Made by a program: the position numbers and the translations under genes | The notes under the pieces: generated by a model | The model's database searches: none | What the model saw: the letters and a program-made list of their open reading frames with translations, nothing else | What the model was told of the DNA's origin: nothing | DNA from: Puffinus mauretanicus | Taxonomy: Eukaryota > Chordata > Aves > Procellariiformes > Procellariidae | Reading direction: 5' to 3' | NCBI GenBank assembly: GCA_023333565.1 | Contig: JAJKFH010002633.1 | Coordinates: 1-64,000 of the forward strand | DNA: 64,000 bases | Part shown: piece by piece, positions 1 to 11,999 of the stretch | Layout of the letters: each line of letters starts with the position of its first letter | Numbering within the stretch: position 1 is the stretch's first letter

Positions 1-12
1 GGGGGGGGGGGG
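1..12. repeat. Poly-G run at the window edge
   Basis: The first 12 bases are all G. A pure G homopolymer exactly at the start may be genuine CpG-island sequence or an assembly artefact at a contig or gap boundary. Nothing else can be said from the sequence. Confidence 0.8.
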
Positions 13-456
13 CAAGCTCCATAAATGCTGGCACTGCCTCCCCCTCCCACACACCCCTTGAAATTCAGCGCACGCTCTGGAACCACTATGCGAGGAAAAG
101 GGAGATTTTTCCACCGAGCCAGCTCGTGATTTCCATACAGAGAGCCCATAGCGCCGGGAAGGGGGGCGACGAAGGGGGGATGCTTCGCTTACCCAGGGCA
201 GGGAGGGGGGCACGGATGATTAGCAGGAACATTTCCGCCCACCCCTCTCCCCCCACCCCGCACGTTATCGCCGCGATGTCCGCCTCCCCGCCTCGCTCCG
301 CGCAGCCGGTTCCCCACGCAAGGGCCCCCGCTGCCGCCTTTCCCTGCCGGGGACGGCAAGCGGGCCCCGGCCGGGACGGGGAGGATGCGGCGGCCGCAAC
401 CGGGCGAGCGGGCAGGCGGCGGCAGGGAGAGCCAGCCCCGGGGAACCTGTCTGCGC

Positions 457-477
457 AAAAAAAAAAAAAAAAAAAAA
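457..477. repeat. A21 homopolymer inside the CpG island
   Basis: There are twenty-one consecutive A residues in otherwise very GC-rich DNA. It could be a length-variable site or the tail of an old retroposed fragment, but no retroposed body is recognisable next to it. Confidence 0.9.
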
Positions 478-497
478 TCTGAAACAAAGGCTTGGCT

Positions 498-525
498 GGG
501 GGTAGGGGGAGGCTGGGAGCAGGGG
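498..525 (+). other. Canonical G-quadruplex motif
   Basis: Four G-runs of three or more (GGGGG, GGGGG, GGG, GGGG) are separated by loops of 2, 5 and 4 bases. This satisfies the usual G3+N1-7 pattern on the + strand. Such motifs are frequent at CpG-island promoters; whether it folds is inference. Confidence 0.7.
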
Positions 526-1199
526 TCCTCTTACCCGGTCGATACCGTCTCTGTGGCTCGCTGGATTGCGGGTGGAGGAGGAGAAGGAGGAGGAGGAGGG
601 TGCCGCGCCACCCAGCAGCCGGCCCGCGGGCTGCCTCCCGCCGCCCCGGCCCCCCGGCCGTGCCCCCCCCCCCCACCCCGGGGTCTCCTTCCCCCTGGCG
701 AAGCGGCGGAGCCGGAGCCCCCCGCCCCGCGTCTCCCCGCGCCCCGCCGCCCAGGCCGCCCCCTCCCCTCCTCCGCCTCCGCCCTCCCCGCGGAGGCTGG
801 CGAAGTCCCGCACACCCTGGCCCGGCGCGGGGAGCTCGGCGGGGCGCGCAGCCACGGGCTCGGCCCGTGCCCCCGCCCGTCCGCCCCGCTGCCGCCGCAG
901 GCGGGATGAGAGCCGCCCCCGCCCCGCTCCGGACCGCCTCGGCTCGCTGCCGCCTCCCGCTTCTCAGCGCAGTCTTTGCTCCACCTGGCTTGGCAAAACC
1001 CCTCTCCTCCTGCCCGCTGTCGAGATCCCGCAATTTGTTATTCTTTCCTCGAGGATCGCTACCATCACCACCAAAAAAAAACAGCCCCGGCAAACCCTAT
1101 CCCTCCCCGTAACTCCTCTTGCCATTCGGATTTCCTTCCCTCTCTCCTCATCCCCGCCCCCCCCCAACCCCCCCCACCCGCTTTGGGTCTTGAGCCTCT

Positions 1200-1390
1200 C
1201 TCTCCCCTACACACACTCAGAGGCACGCACAGTGTGAAGGGTCTGTTATACCGGCTGCTGTGCCGCACAGAGCTGCTGATGGTTTCCAAAGTCCCACCAC
1301 CATGCAAAGCCCTCCTCTAGCTTGACGCCGAAGATCATGGACTGTATGCTTGGAGTCGGGATGCCGCTTCGCTTCCTGCGATTTCACTCG
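1200..1390 (+). other. Candidate non-coding first exon A (donor GT at 1391)
   Basis: The sequence just downstream of CpG island 1 leaves a pyrimidine-rich run and ends at TCG|GTGAGT, which matches 7 of 9 positions of the vertebrate 5' splice-site consensus. Past the donor the DNA turns AT-rich, as expected for an intron. If used and spliced to 19351 it would supply a 5' UTR containing several ATGs. The transcription start is not defined by any TATA box. This is one of several alternatives and no single one is established. Confidence 0.3.
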
Positions 1391-1446
1391 GTGAGTAGGT
1401 TTTATTTCACGTTCAGATTGCTTGTTTTCAACAAAAAGGACACTTT

Positions 1447-1463
1447 AAAAAAAAAAAAAAAAA
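1447..1463. repeat. A17 run
   Basis: Seventeen consecutive A residues are followed by a short A-rich, G-interrupted stretch to about 1480. This is simple low-complexity DNA just after candidate donor A. Confidence 0.85.
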
Positions 1464-1989
1464 GAAAAAGAAAAGAGAAGCAACGTCTCAATTGCCTCGC
1501 CTGGCTTCTGAACCTTTCAGTAGCCCGGCTGGCTCCACTTTCCGAACTCGACGAAATTACGAAGCACCAACCCTCTTTGCCCACATCCATTCCCGACGTT
1601 AGTCACCGCTCTCGGCACGAAGTTGCAATCCGCACCGCAGCCTCACTCGCCGAGAGTCTGCACCGTTCCACTGCTTATTCATCACATTTCATTAACGTTT
1701 CCAGCGGGCACTGTACCTGCTGCCTTCTCTAGTTTAACCCTTGCCGATGCAGCGGCTCGCAGGGATGCTGGAAGGGCTCAGTATTCCTCCCCGTGTGGGA
1801 GGACGGACAGAAATCGCTGGTGGTTGAGGGAGTCGTGAGCGTGGCTGAAGGAGTGTCTGGAAGTCTGCGTGGGGAGATAAGGCGGAAAAGTTCATTACTC
1901 TTTCTGATCCCCTGAAGAAGCTCGGACTGGGTCGGGGGTGGGAAAGTGTTCTCCAGAAGGGATAGAAAAGGATTCCCAGACCTAATTAA

Positions 1990-2170
1990 ATCTGCCCTGT
2001 CGCTTCTGCTCGAAGGTGACAGCGCGCCGGGGGACGCGGGCAGGGCAGGCTGGGGGGCTGCGGCCGGGGGGAGCGGTGCAGGGGGGCTGGAGGGCTGCGG
2101 CCTCCCCCCAACCCCCCCGCCTGCTGCCTGCGCCCGCTCCACGCCCTTCCCGCATTTCTGGATCCCATCG
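1990..2170. promoter_or_regulatory. GC-rich segment with G-run cluster
   Basis: This GC-rich patch lies between CpG island 1 and the later islands. Around 2050-2098 it carries several GGGGGG and GGG runs on the + strand. The loops between runs are somewhat longer than the strict G-quadruplex rule. It is probably part of the same broad promoter domain, and no transcript boundary is visible. Confidence 0.5.
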
Positions 2171-2879
2171 CACCTCCTGATTTTATTTATTACTATTTTC
2201 GGGAATACCTCTATTTTTGCTGGCCTGAGGAGCGCGGGGTAGGAGCGAGGCGTCGTCTCGCTCACATAGAGATCTGCCTGCCGCGTTTTGAAGCGTACGG
2301 TATCTTTTGAATCAAGTAGGGGCTTCTTTACTTTGAAAGGAAAATAGAGAAGAGGACCAAGGGAAATAAACACTTTTTGTTAAAAAAAGGACAAGTGCCT
2401 TCGGAGTGCTATCTGTGGCTAATACTTCCAGTATTTCTGTGTCTCTGATGAGCGGCAGAGATCCACTCACGTTCAATAGCAGAAGGCAGGGAGGGAACAT
2501 GTTACTTCTCACGGGGGGGTATTGACTGGGCTCCATTTAACTCTGTCATTTGGTGTGCAGGATACGTGTGTGTGTGTGCAGTCGTGTCGCCAAAGCAGTA
2601 CACGCAGAGATCACAAGGAAGGTGCTAAAGGCTTGCAAGCAGGTAGAGATGCCAGTGAGAAATACACGAGATCTGAATCTATTGCCTAGTGGCAAGCAGA
2701 GGACGGAAAAGATCAATGCCCCCTTCAACACCGTGCTCCCGACAGTGCTCCCGCAGCTCTTTCTCCACCCCCCCGCCTCCAAATTGCTGGCTGATGTCGG
2801 GAAAGGGGGAGTGAAAAAGCCCTTCAAGCGTGGGATCCAAAATCCATCCTTCCTCCAGCTCCTCTTTTCTCCCAGCAGC

Positions 2880-3195
2880 TCGAAACCCCCATGCCTACTT
2901 CTCTCCTTACAGCTAAGCCTTTCTCCCGGAGCCTCTCCTCCGGGAGGTTTTCCCGTTAGCGCCATTGCCCACCTGCCTCCTCTGCCCCCGCCCGCCCCCC
3001 GCCGCACACACCTCCTCCTGCCCCGGGGCCCTTCGCCCGCCACTGGGGTGATCAACCAAATCCCAGCCATTTCTCCTGAATTACCTCCTCTGACGCTGCT
3101 GCTCCTGCTGCTGGGATCCTCCCGCACCAGGCTGCTCGGGAAAGTTTCCGTGCAGTCATACCCCCTTCCCTTCCTAGGTATAGAGGATTACCTAG
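2880..3195 (+). other. GC-rich patch and candidate first exon B (donor GT at 3196)
   Basis: A C-rich, moderately CpG-rich stretch (about 2930-3050) is followed by TAG|GTAAGT, matching 8 of 9 positions of the donor consensus. It could be an alternative non-coding first exon of BRINP3. It could also be chance, since strong donors occur at random in several kilobases of DNA. No start site is visible. Confidence 0.25.
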
Positions 3196-4029
3196 GTAAG
3201 TGCGTTTGGAAAGCTCTACCTGATTTATAATCCTTTTCTTTTTTTTTAAAAAAAAAACCCTTGGGGGAAAAAAAAAACCAGGATGTCCTGAGGGATTAAC
3301 TCGCTGTGGGAATAGCTCACCCGGTGAGCATCACCTCGCCGTGCTAGTTAAATGATAGCGCTCTGCAGAAGAGATTTATGTGCCCATCAGCAGAATATTT
3401 CCCGGGTTTAAGAGCACTCTATATTCCCTATGTGCCGACGGGGTTGGGAGACGGTAGGACACAGGATGAGGGCAGCGGAGTTGTTTAGATCACAGTCACT
3501 GTGACGGATGGCGGCAAACCGGTGCCTGGGCAGTAAAACTGACACACGCTGGAGCGGGTGGCGGTTCTGTACTCGGCAGAAGGCGGGGAGGGGGCACACA
3601 CCAACCCCTTTGCATACAAACATCAAATAAATCAATGCAATTAATGTAGGCTTAATGGGCGATTGCAACAAGCGACCGTGAGGTATGCTTAATAGAGAAG
3701 ATTCCCATTAGCCTTGATGGTTCATTTCCAGCGTTCAGCACTCCCAGTCCAGAGGATATCCTCTACTCACACTGGGCTGGATTACTCAGAAAAAAATAGG
3801 AAAAAAATAGGAACGCCAGGCAGCAGCCCGGCCGTTTTTTGCTTTGCTTTGGTTGCTTCTTTTGCTTTTTGTACAAAAGACTGGCAGTGTGTAAATACCT
3901 CCCAAGACCCGCGGCCCGTTGCCGGGGGAATGGTCCCAAACAGCCCTCTTCCCTTCACTTCGGTGTCCAGCCTCCCTGCTTGCCTGTGCCTGGCTTCACT
4001 GCCGAGGATTACCTCCACCTCCCCGCTGC

Positions 4030-4460
4030 CCTACCTCCCCCGGAGCTGCGCGCCTGTGGGACCCCCTCTCGGCCGGGAGTTAATTCCCTAATCTCGAATA
4101 TCGGCAGTGGCAGGCGGACACCCAGGGAGGGGGCTCTGGCAGAGGAAACACCTTTAAAGACGCACGTCGACCTCCAGCCCGCTCCTCCGCCCGGGCTCAC
4201 CCCGCTCCCTTCCTCCGAGCGGTCCGTGCTCCGGTGCCGCGGGGCCGGCGGGACGGGGCCGGGGGGGCCGCCCGCAGCAGCGGCAGCAGCGGGAGGGCTC
4301 CGGGACCCCCAGCCTCCCACCAGCCTCAGGAGGAGAGGGTGGCTCGCTGCTTCCCCCGCCTCGCCAGCCGCTCCGTAGGGGAAGGAGAGACCAAACCTCC
4401 CGAGCCCCAGCCCGGGAGCCAGCCGCCTGTGCGGGGAGGGGGGAGGCTGGGCCGTGAAGA
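4030..4460. promoter_or_regulatory. CpG island 2, closest to the gene body
   Basis: This second dense CpG cluster includes a CGG/CAG-like run around 4270-4290 and a G-quadruplex motif at 4241-4267. Beyond it the sequence becomes ordinary AT-rich intron, so it is the last CpG-rich block before the BRINP3 coding exon. A CCAAT box is at 4524-4528 just downstream. Three splice-donor candidates follow within 230 bp. This makes it at least as good a candidate for the BRINP3 start as island 1. Confidence 0.7.
4241..4267 (+). other. Canonical G-quadruplex motif in CpG island 2
   Basis: The runs GGGG, GGG, GGGG and GGGGGGG have loops of 5, 2 and 2 bases, which meets the strict G3+N1-7 rule on the + strand. 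Folding and function are inferred only. Confidence 0.7.
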
Positions 4461-4499
4461 GTTAATGGAGGGTTGCAGGGTGCTCCAAGCGTGAGTCCT

Positions 4500-4684
4500 G
4501 TGTGCGCCTCACAGATGCACCAGCCAATCCTCGGCACCAGAAGCATGAACTGTATGTAGCATGGTGTAAAAAGCGAGGTAAAGAAAATAGGGTGTAAACT
4601 GTCACAGTATATTGGAAGACGGGAGACCTGCTTTTTTGGGCTACGATTTCTGTGCTACTTAGAGACCGTCATGCATTTAAAAAG
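4500..4684 (+). other. Candidate first exon C (donors GT at 4491, 4578, 4685)
   Basis: Three possible donors follow CpG island 2: AGC|GTGAGT at 4491, GAG|GTAAAG at 4578 and AAG|GTAAGG at 4685. The last matches 8 of 9 consensus positions and is the best of the three. If 4684 were joined to 19351, an ATG at 4671 would open a six-codon upstream frame ending at a TGA just inside exon 2. The exon start is not known; the left boundary given here is arbitrary. Confidence 0.35.
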
Positions 4685-7600
4685 GTAAGGGCTTTGTTAC
4701 CAGCAATCTGTATTGTGGCTCATTGCCGAATTCAAGTGCATTTTCTGTGTACCTTTCATTACCTGTTAAATGGTGTAGTGCAGAGACTGGGAAGAAAGTG
4801 GAATATGGTGTGATTCACTGTTTGGGAATTTTTTTGAAAGACTACATCAGTTTCAAGTTGTAATGATTTCTTTTAGAGATTAAGCAAGTGCATGCATGTG
4901 AAGTAAAGTAAATTCATGACTGGCAGAAAAATGTAATGTATGCAGGAAGTGAAGGATGTTCTATTGTAGCATCAAAATCAGTCATGGATCCATATCAAAT
5001 GAAGGCCAGCATGAGATAGACCTGATTTTGAAAAAAATATATGTAGAGTAATCCAGAGACATGTATCTGACAAGCAAGTCTGGCAGAAGAAACAAAAATA
5101 ACTTCTTTCCTAGAAAAGCCTACATCTAACTTCGTTTAAATATGGCATCACAAAAGAATGCTATAAAAAGAAGAAGCGAAGTCAAAACCTTATACAGTCT
5201 GTATTTTCAAAGATGAGTGACTCTGACACATTAAGTATACAGAGATAAAGCTAGGGTGACCCCACTTACATTTACAAGATATAAGAAATCACTTCGGAGG
5301 AGCAATCCATTTAGATATCAGACTTTACAGACTGCTGTCAATGCTCAACTCCAAATGTACAAGGAGTTACTCATTTTAAATAGGTGCTCTATCAGTTTTA
5401 CCATAAGACCTAGCTTTGAGAATAGCAACATTTGACTTGGATCTCTTCTTCTCTCTATCTAAGCGGAGCAACAGAACCGTAGTCTTAGATGCTGTTGCAG
5501 TGCTGCCTAATTATCAGAGTTCCATAAAGAAACTACCTACAGATTCTTGCCTTCAACCATTTTTGTCTCTAAATCAGGTACATAATTTAAGCAGGGGAGA
5601 AAAAAAAAAAAAGATGTTATATTTTCAGTAAGCTGATCCACCTCCAGTGAGAGCTAACCTCCCCAACAGACGCTGAGTTCACCAGAGTTGCTGTGTTTGG
5701 GGTGCTTGTTCATGAAATGCTGAAACATTGTGAGTGAAAACGTTAACTAGGAAACACGAAAACAAGCAGCTGAATGTTTTACAGATCTCGCTGCAGAAGG
5801 CAGCATTTGTACAACAAGCCAACAAAACAACTTGAGGATCTTCGAGTGATGTAATCACCCCATCTCATCCTTTCCCATTTTTTCTACTGCTGTCTGAATG
5901 CCATTGTGAGGAATTAATTACAGAAGTCTACCCATTGTTTACACCAATGTGTGTCTGAAAAGTTATTTCTTTAGTCACATAGATTGCAGTGACTTTTCAA
6001 TCCTCTCCATCCCAGGCAGAGGCAATGATTCATGAGACTAAAATATTTTTACTTCATTTGGATTAATTTGAAATTGAGTAATCATATCTGACTATGATCA
6101 GTTTAAGAAATTTCTTGTTTGAGATGCAACACCTATTGAAAACAAAAAAGAGCTCTTTTTACAAGTAAACTTGCTTCTTCAGCAATTTTTGAAAATCTAA
6201 ATGGAAAATTGGAAGATCAATCAATTTACCTAAGTTTTTGCTTAGAAGAAAAAGGGAGTGGTGGGAAGATGATACTTTCTGGAAACATTAAGTGTTTTCT
6301 AGCTGTCATGTATGCCTAGTGCAGCCCTTTCTTATTTCTCCCAAAGCTTTGCCTCTCCTAAAAATCAGAATTAGACATTGATTTTTTTTTTCTTTCCTGA
6401 AACACTAGTAATCTCGTATGGGAGCAAAATCCCCAGAAATACGTTTTGACAACTTGGGCCAGAATACTCTTGCAGAAAGGTCGCGTTAAAGAAAACTGTC
6501 CTGTTAGACTGCTGCAGGTAACTTACAGCTAGTCATTTTATGGGGAAGTTATCTTACTCTTCTTCTTGATCTCATCTATACCCTTGTAAGAGAGAACATT
6601 TTTTTTAAATGAAATTGCAACCACATTCTCTTCGTAGCATTGTTTTCCTATTGTTCAATATGTCTGCTGTTCAGTGAAGGCCCCATCTTGCACAATTAAA
6701 GGAGATCAGAGCATTGCTATTAACTTCACTGAAAGCAAGATCAATTTCCAAGATAATAATTTGGAACCAAAATGAACCTCAGATTTAGGAAAAAAAAAGG
6801 GATCATCATGAAGTTGCATGCTGTATACTGAGCAGTGTAAGGCTTTGCACATCTTGAGTCAAATAGCGTGAAAGTACTAAAGAACTGAGGGATTTTTAAC
6901 CTGATCTTATGTTGGTTTAGGTCTCAGTACTCTATCATCATTGATAAATCAACATTTTTCTATATGAAGTTGAGGAACATTAAGAGAGCTCCATTTTCTG
7001 AAGTGCCCCACTGAGCTGCAGGCGTTCAGTACCTTGCGACTCAAGTCATCACACTGCTGAAAACTGTAATGTGAATAATTTGGTCTCCTAGCTCTGAAAT
7101 TAATCATTTGTGTGTACCACAGCAAGTGTACATACATAAACATAGTTTGTATATACATATGCATATATAGCTATAAATATGTATGATATACACTACACAT
7201 ACCGGCCCATTCGTCCCTCCACACACATGGTATGTAGAATTGCTCTTTTGCCCTGGCTCATGCCATGTGATCGATTATTTAGCAGAGCCTTTTTCCCGTC
7301 TCCCATGGAAAGTCTCCACTTGCTCTATGTGCCACAAAATAACGCGCTGACAAGAGGAAAGGACACTCTCTGCCATGTCAAAGCTTTCCATGTTTAACTA
7401 ATGAGCCTCTCACAAAGGCCACAGATTCTGTTCCACCTTCAAAAGAAGATTGACCAGGCAATATATACTGTTAGCTAAATTAAGACTATTAAACTGTAGT
7501 GGTTTCTCTTATAATGAGGTGAGATCCTAAGGCTTGTCAGTCAGATACCTTTGCTGTAGCAGTCACATTAATAGTGATTAGAAAATGCTGCAAATTTGCA

Positions 7601-7892
7601 GTAACACCTTCACTGCCACATCTACCAGCACTTGATTAATGAGAAAAGTGGTTTCTAAGGTATTTATTATACATTGCCAAGTAAAGGACTTAAATCTGGG
7701 GAATCAGAGCACTACTCTATACCTTTAATCCCATATTATTCATGACTACTGAGAACTCTGTACAGCTAATTTAGCTCTTTCAGTTCTTATAAGTGTATTG
7801 GAAATAACAAAAACACCTGGTTAACTGGATATGGATGACCACTCCAAAGTCAAATAGGATTATTAAAATCCATTATAAATATGTTTCTTCTT

Positions 7893-7923
7893 CATCTTTT
7901 TTTTTTTTCTTTTTTTCTTTCTC
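7893..7923. repeat. T-rich low-complexity tract
   Basis: T runs broken by single C residues. Simple low-complexity DNA with no recognisable retroposon attached. Confidence 0.8.
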
Positions 7924-8561
7924 TATTTGAAATCTCTATTTCTAAGGAGGCTTAACATCACTGGTGAAAAATACCGCTGCACATTGAAAAATGGTATTGT
8001 GGATTGAGGTGGCTGCCCAAGAGTATATTTTTAATTAGCTCTTTTTCACCTAAAACATTATTGATCCCTATTCATTAGCAGTTTGGAGGACAGACAGAAC
8101 AAATATTTATTACAACAAATTTTATCCTGAATAATTTTGTTTGTTTGTTTTGTACTTAATGTGCAGCCCTAAAGGCTAGAATTGCTGAATTTTGAACATG
8201 AAGTTTTACATACATGTAGTTTATAGTTTTATGCGTACTTTAGCATCTTGACAGTGATCATGTTAGCACTTGTCTTTACTTATAGGAAAGATTTAAAACA
8301 GTGCAAGCAGAATGTCAGCATTCAACCTTTCGTTCTTCCATCCTGAACTGCTGGCTGATCTACAGGGCAGAGCTGATACCCACCTCTTTTCCTCGAGAAT
8401 GTGTAGATGCTCAGCATTTCTTGGATTAATCGCCTTATTCCTTAGTTTTGTACCAAGATTTCTAATGAAGATGCTTGTTTATGTAAAGCAGCAATATTTA
8501 TGCAAGTGGAGATTCATCCTGCTACCAGCCTCTGGAGACTATGAATTTATTTCACATAGAG

Positions 8562-8595
8562 CCATCAGTTGGTGATGGCCATTAGTTGGTGATGT
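8562..8595. repeat. Two tandem 17-bp units
   Basis: CCATCAGTTGGTGATGG is followed directly by CCATTAGTTGGTGATGT, two head-to-tail copies differing at two positions. It is probably a small local duplication. Confidence 0.85.
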
Positions 8596-9507
8596 TCTCT
8601 TTTTTAATTAGGGCTCCTGTGGGATATTGGCTTAAAAAGTACAAGCTTTAGTAACTTACCAAGTACCCTTTGAGCTATCTGTTAGCATATATTTATTAGA
8701 CTGATTCACATTAGTTGAAGAGACAGTAGTGGCTTTTTTTGAAAGATACTCTTATTTACAAAACAGCTTAATTTCTTCATCCTGGTTTGTCTTGGCTAGG
8801 CAAAGTCTAGAACATTTCCTTTTTCTCAATCTTTCTGGAGAAAAAAAAAGAGGCTATAATAAAGAAAACCTATGTTCCTCAGACTTAGAGAGACTGCAGT
8901 GATCTGTAATCTCTAATAAACAGACTATGTGTCTCTTACTCTGCACTGAAAAGATACTAGCTGAAAGTTTAAAGCTTTTCAATATTAGCTTAGCACCTTT
9001 CTACTAAATCAGAATGTGTTTTTCTATGAGTACAGCAAGAAATAGTGATAATTTTGTACTAATATGGTTTTAGACTATCACGTAGCTAAATTAAAACAGT
9101 TGGGAGATTGTAATTTGTGATGAGATGCTAAAGCCCAGGTTTTCTCTCCTTGTAACATCATGTTCACAGGAAAGACATCTTTTAGCAGACAGAGTCTTTT
9201 TCTTTCTGATTTTGTAATTTCTTCTAAATTTGTCAAAAATCAAGACTTACAAGCTTTGGTGTTATATTTATATGAGATAGTAGGCTGCCCAGTACACATG
9301 ACATAATTATTACTTCTACAATCAAGCTTTGTGTATTATCCATCCTGAGATGCAATTAGGTCCAGACTGGCTTGCTGAAGCTTGAATCTTTGCTCAGTCA
9401 GCCATAAAGTCCCTACTCTCACTGTAAAAAATTAATAGCTATAACATGAACATTTAAGAGGATCTGGCTACTGCCCATATACTAGTTACAGACTTAGAAT
9501 GTTGCGG

Positions 9508-9595
9508 CAAAGGGACTTATGAAAAGTCATGCAACAGTTTACAGTAGGATCAGATGTAGAACCATGGTCTCTTGAGTCCTCTATGAGTCCTGTCT
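9508..9595 (-). repeat. MIR-like ancient SINE fragment (weak)
   Basis: The sequence resembles the conserved part of MIR/CORE SINEs read in reverse: an AAGGGACTTATG-like start, a GTCATGCAACAG-like middle, then a degenerate ACCATGGTCTCTTGAGTCCT-like end. The match is from memory and weak. Confidence 0.4.
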
Positions 9596-10624
9596 AGGGA
9601 GCTTGCACAGCAGGTTGCAAGTTGTTTCTGACATGAGGACAGTGGTGGTATAAGGTATTTTTTTTTCCTGCTAGCATAAATAGGTTGAAGCTTGGGAACC
9701 TGGAAGGAGTTTTAACTGTCCATTTACACCAGCTGAAAACCAGCTCCACCATCTGTGAAATCAGCTGTGAAATATGCTATGAGCTCTGGAGCACTTTTGT
9801 CTGAAAGGCATAACAGAAGAGGGAAAGAAAAACATTAGCATTCTATTAGATATCAATGTTAAGAAATAAAATATATAAAACCATCCATTCTTGTTGCAAT
9901 GTATCTGGAAAAGTGCAGTGAAAGAAAAATGTTATGCCCTTAGGTCTTTATGAAGATTATTTCTAACTACTGGTCTAAACTGTAACCACTCATTTTCACA
10001 TGGAAAATAAAATCAAGAAGAGTGCAAATCCGTGATCAGATATCTCTTAGCTAAAATTACAGGACTATATCTCATACCTGAGCCAGAGCTCCTCAACTGA
10101 AAAATTCATTCTTAGAAATCAAAAAAAACATTATTTTTATGATAACATTTCAAAACATGAACAGGATTATGGACTAGGTTAGGTAATATCTGAGGGGAGG
10201 GAAGTTCATGAAACTAGGCTGTAAACTGGATTTTGTAAATATGTCCTCATTACAGTCAATAGAGTTCATTGCTTCTTTGGCTGCCTTCTTAAGACCAGAG
10301 AACAGTTACACACCATTATTTTTTTCTGTTCATTATTGTAGAAACAATATTAGCACTTCAACAGCTTCAAAGAAACTTCTATTTTTGTCTGAGACTGACA
10401 ATTCCTTTCCTCTCCATCCTTTCCTGAACATTTGTTGCAGAATCTCCAGAAACAGAAATTTGAAGGAGCAACAAAAATAGTCAACCACTCTGTTAATAGA
10501 ATGAACACCTTCCTTTTGATTTTATGACACTTTTGTCTCCAATGATTTGAAAGTACTCTATAGACATTAATTATTCAGGCTTCACCCTTCTTTCCCAATC
10601 TTATGAATATAAACTATAATTAAA

Positions 10625-10690
10625 GAAGGTTGAGGGACTTGTCAATGGTTACACAGTAAAATCAGTGCTATACTTCAAGGTAACTCTGCT
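10625..10690 (-). repeat. MIR-like ancient SINE fragment
   Basis: The order GAGGGACTTGTCAATGGTTA, ACACAG, AATCAGTGCTA follows the MIR core in reverse orientation (acttgcccaaggtcacacag-type). Divergence is high, as expected for a very old element. Confidence 0.5.
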
Positions 10691-11999
10691 CCAAGTACTC
10701 TCCTTCCTCTATAAACTGAATCTTCTTCAGCTCAACAATCTGTTGGTGAGCAAAATTTCCTCCCACCCCATCTCAATTTAGCCTGATATGACTCCTTCTG
10801 CATTAGAGAATAATCAGTTATATTTGGATTGGTCCTCAGACTTGAAAACCTAGAACTAAAGCCTTAGCATGCAACTTGTAAATAGCTGCTTCCTCCCATT
10901 CTAGATGGCAACAACTGAAAGAGCTCTGGGTTTTAAAACTAGTAGGAGGATGAAATCAAACAGGTAAGAGCTGTTTGTTACTCTGGTGTGGTTTACTGGA
11001 TATAGCTAACTTAGGTGTGTCTTAGTGTGCACCCTCTTTTCATAGCCAGCTGATACTTAGCTGATAAATAGGGCCAGAAAACTGTCTGGGGACTAACAGT
11101 TATGGGTGAAAAGGAGATCTACTACTAGAACCAGTACTTCATGACTTTCCAGTGATAGTTTAATATTTAATTTTAGGGTGTACTCTGCAAATCCTAAGGA
11201 CCTAATTAATTGCCATTAAAACACACCCAATGAGATTATTGTAGCAGAGAATATCGAACATTTCTAAGTTAAGCGTTGAGTTTTAAAAAATTCCAGTAAA
11301 CTGGAATGCAAGTTTCTAAATATCTGTCTCCCATTAGGATTTTCTACAAACTCCAGTGCTCCAGTATAAAGAATTGTATATCACAATGATACCTGTCAAC
11401 CTGTGCCTGAGGAAATACTGGACCAGAAACTCTCCCTGCGCTGTTCTTTTTCTTTTCCTGTAGCACAGATCTCAAACTTGTTCAAAGAGAGCTTGTTCTG
11501 TTTCCATTCTAACTCTTTTCATATCATCAGATGTTTTAGCTGAAATTTTTTGGACGATTTGGGAGAATGCTTAGCGTAACTTGTGCAACGGAAGAGTGAC
11601 TTTAGACTGAAATGTCATGCACAGTTCTACATGTAAAGATTTTTTGCATGTGGGACGGTCCATGTGCACTTGTGGACTTGGAAAGATGAAGATTTAATCC
11701 GCTATGAACTTTTATGATTGCTAAAGTACAGTGATCCAGCCTGGAGCAGGTTTAAAGCTCTCAAAGCAGCAGGTTTTACTGTGCTTTTGTGGCATCCCTG
11801 ATGTTGGTCAACTGAAACCCAGGGCTTGGTCAGGGTCCTGTTTAGCCGTTCCAGAAATTAACTTCAATTTAGCTCCTTGTGTGACTGATGGATGTTATCT
11901 GCCAAGGACTTAGGTACTAGCTCCCATTTAAAGATGAGGGACTGAGACACCATGAAGACTGGGTGGAATTCTCTCTCTCTGTTATGCACCTACACAATT

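Larger units (their letters stand above)
120..1060. promoter_or_regulatory. CpG island 1, likely part of the BRINP3 promoter domain
   Basis: This stretch is strongly GC-rich and dense in CpG, unlike the AT-rich bulk of the window. It contains many GC-box-like C-runs (for example around 720-780 and 905-930) and no convincing TATA box. CpG islands of this kind mark promoters of vertebrate developmental and neural genes. The only gene recognised in the window is BRINP3 downstream on the + strand, so the island is inferred to belong to it. A divergent non-coding transcript on the - strand is equally possible. Several long open frames cross the island on both strands, but they are low-complexity Pro/Arg/Gly shadows of GC-rich DNA. 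The island is interrupted by an A21 run at 457-477. Confidence 0.75.

Noticed and set aside
86..1112. Long open frames on both strands in CpG island 1 (up to 335 codons)
   Set aside because: They are Pro/Arg/Gly/Ala-rich, overlap each other in several frames, include translated A- or T-runs and resemble no known protein. This is typical of stop-poor GC-rich DNA.
3734..3755. REST/NRSF (RE1)-like site beginning TTCAGCAC
   Set aside because: Only the left half resembles the motif; the right half (CGGACAGCGCC-type) is absent.
7150..7170. AT-rich palindrome around ATATGCATAT
   Set aside because: Short alternating AT palindromes are common in AT-rich introns, and nothing nearby suggests function.
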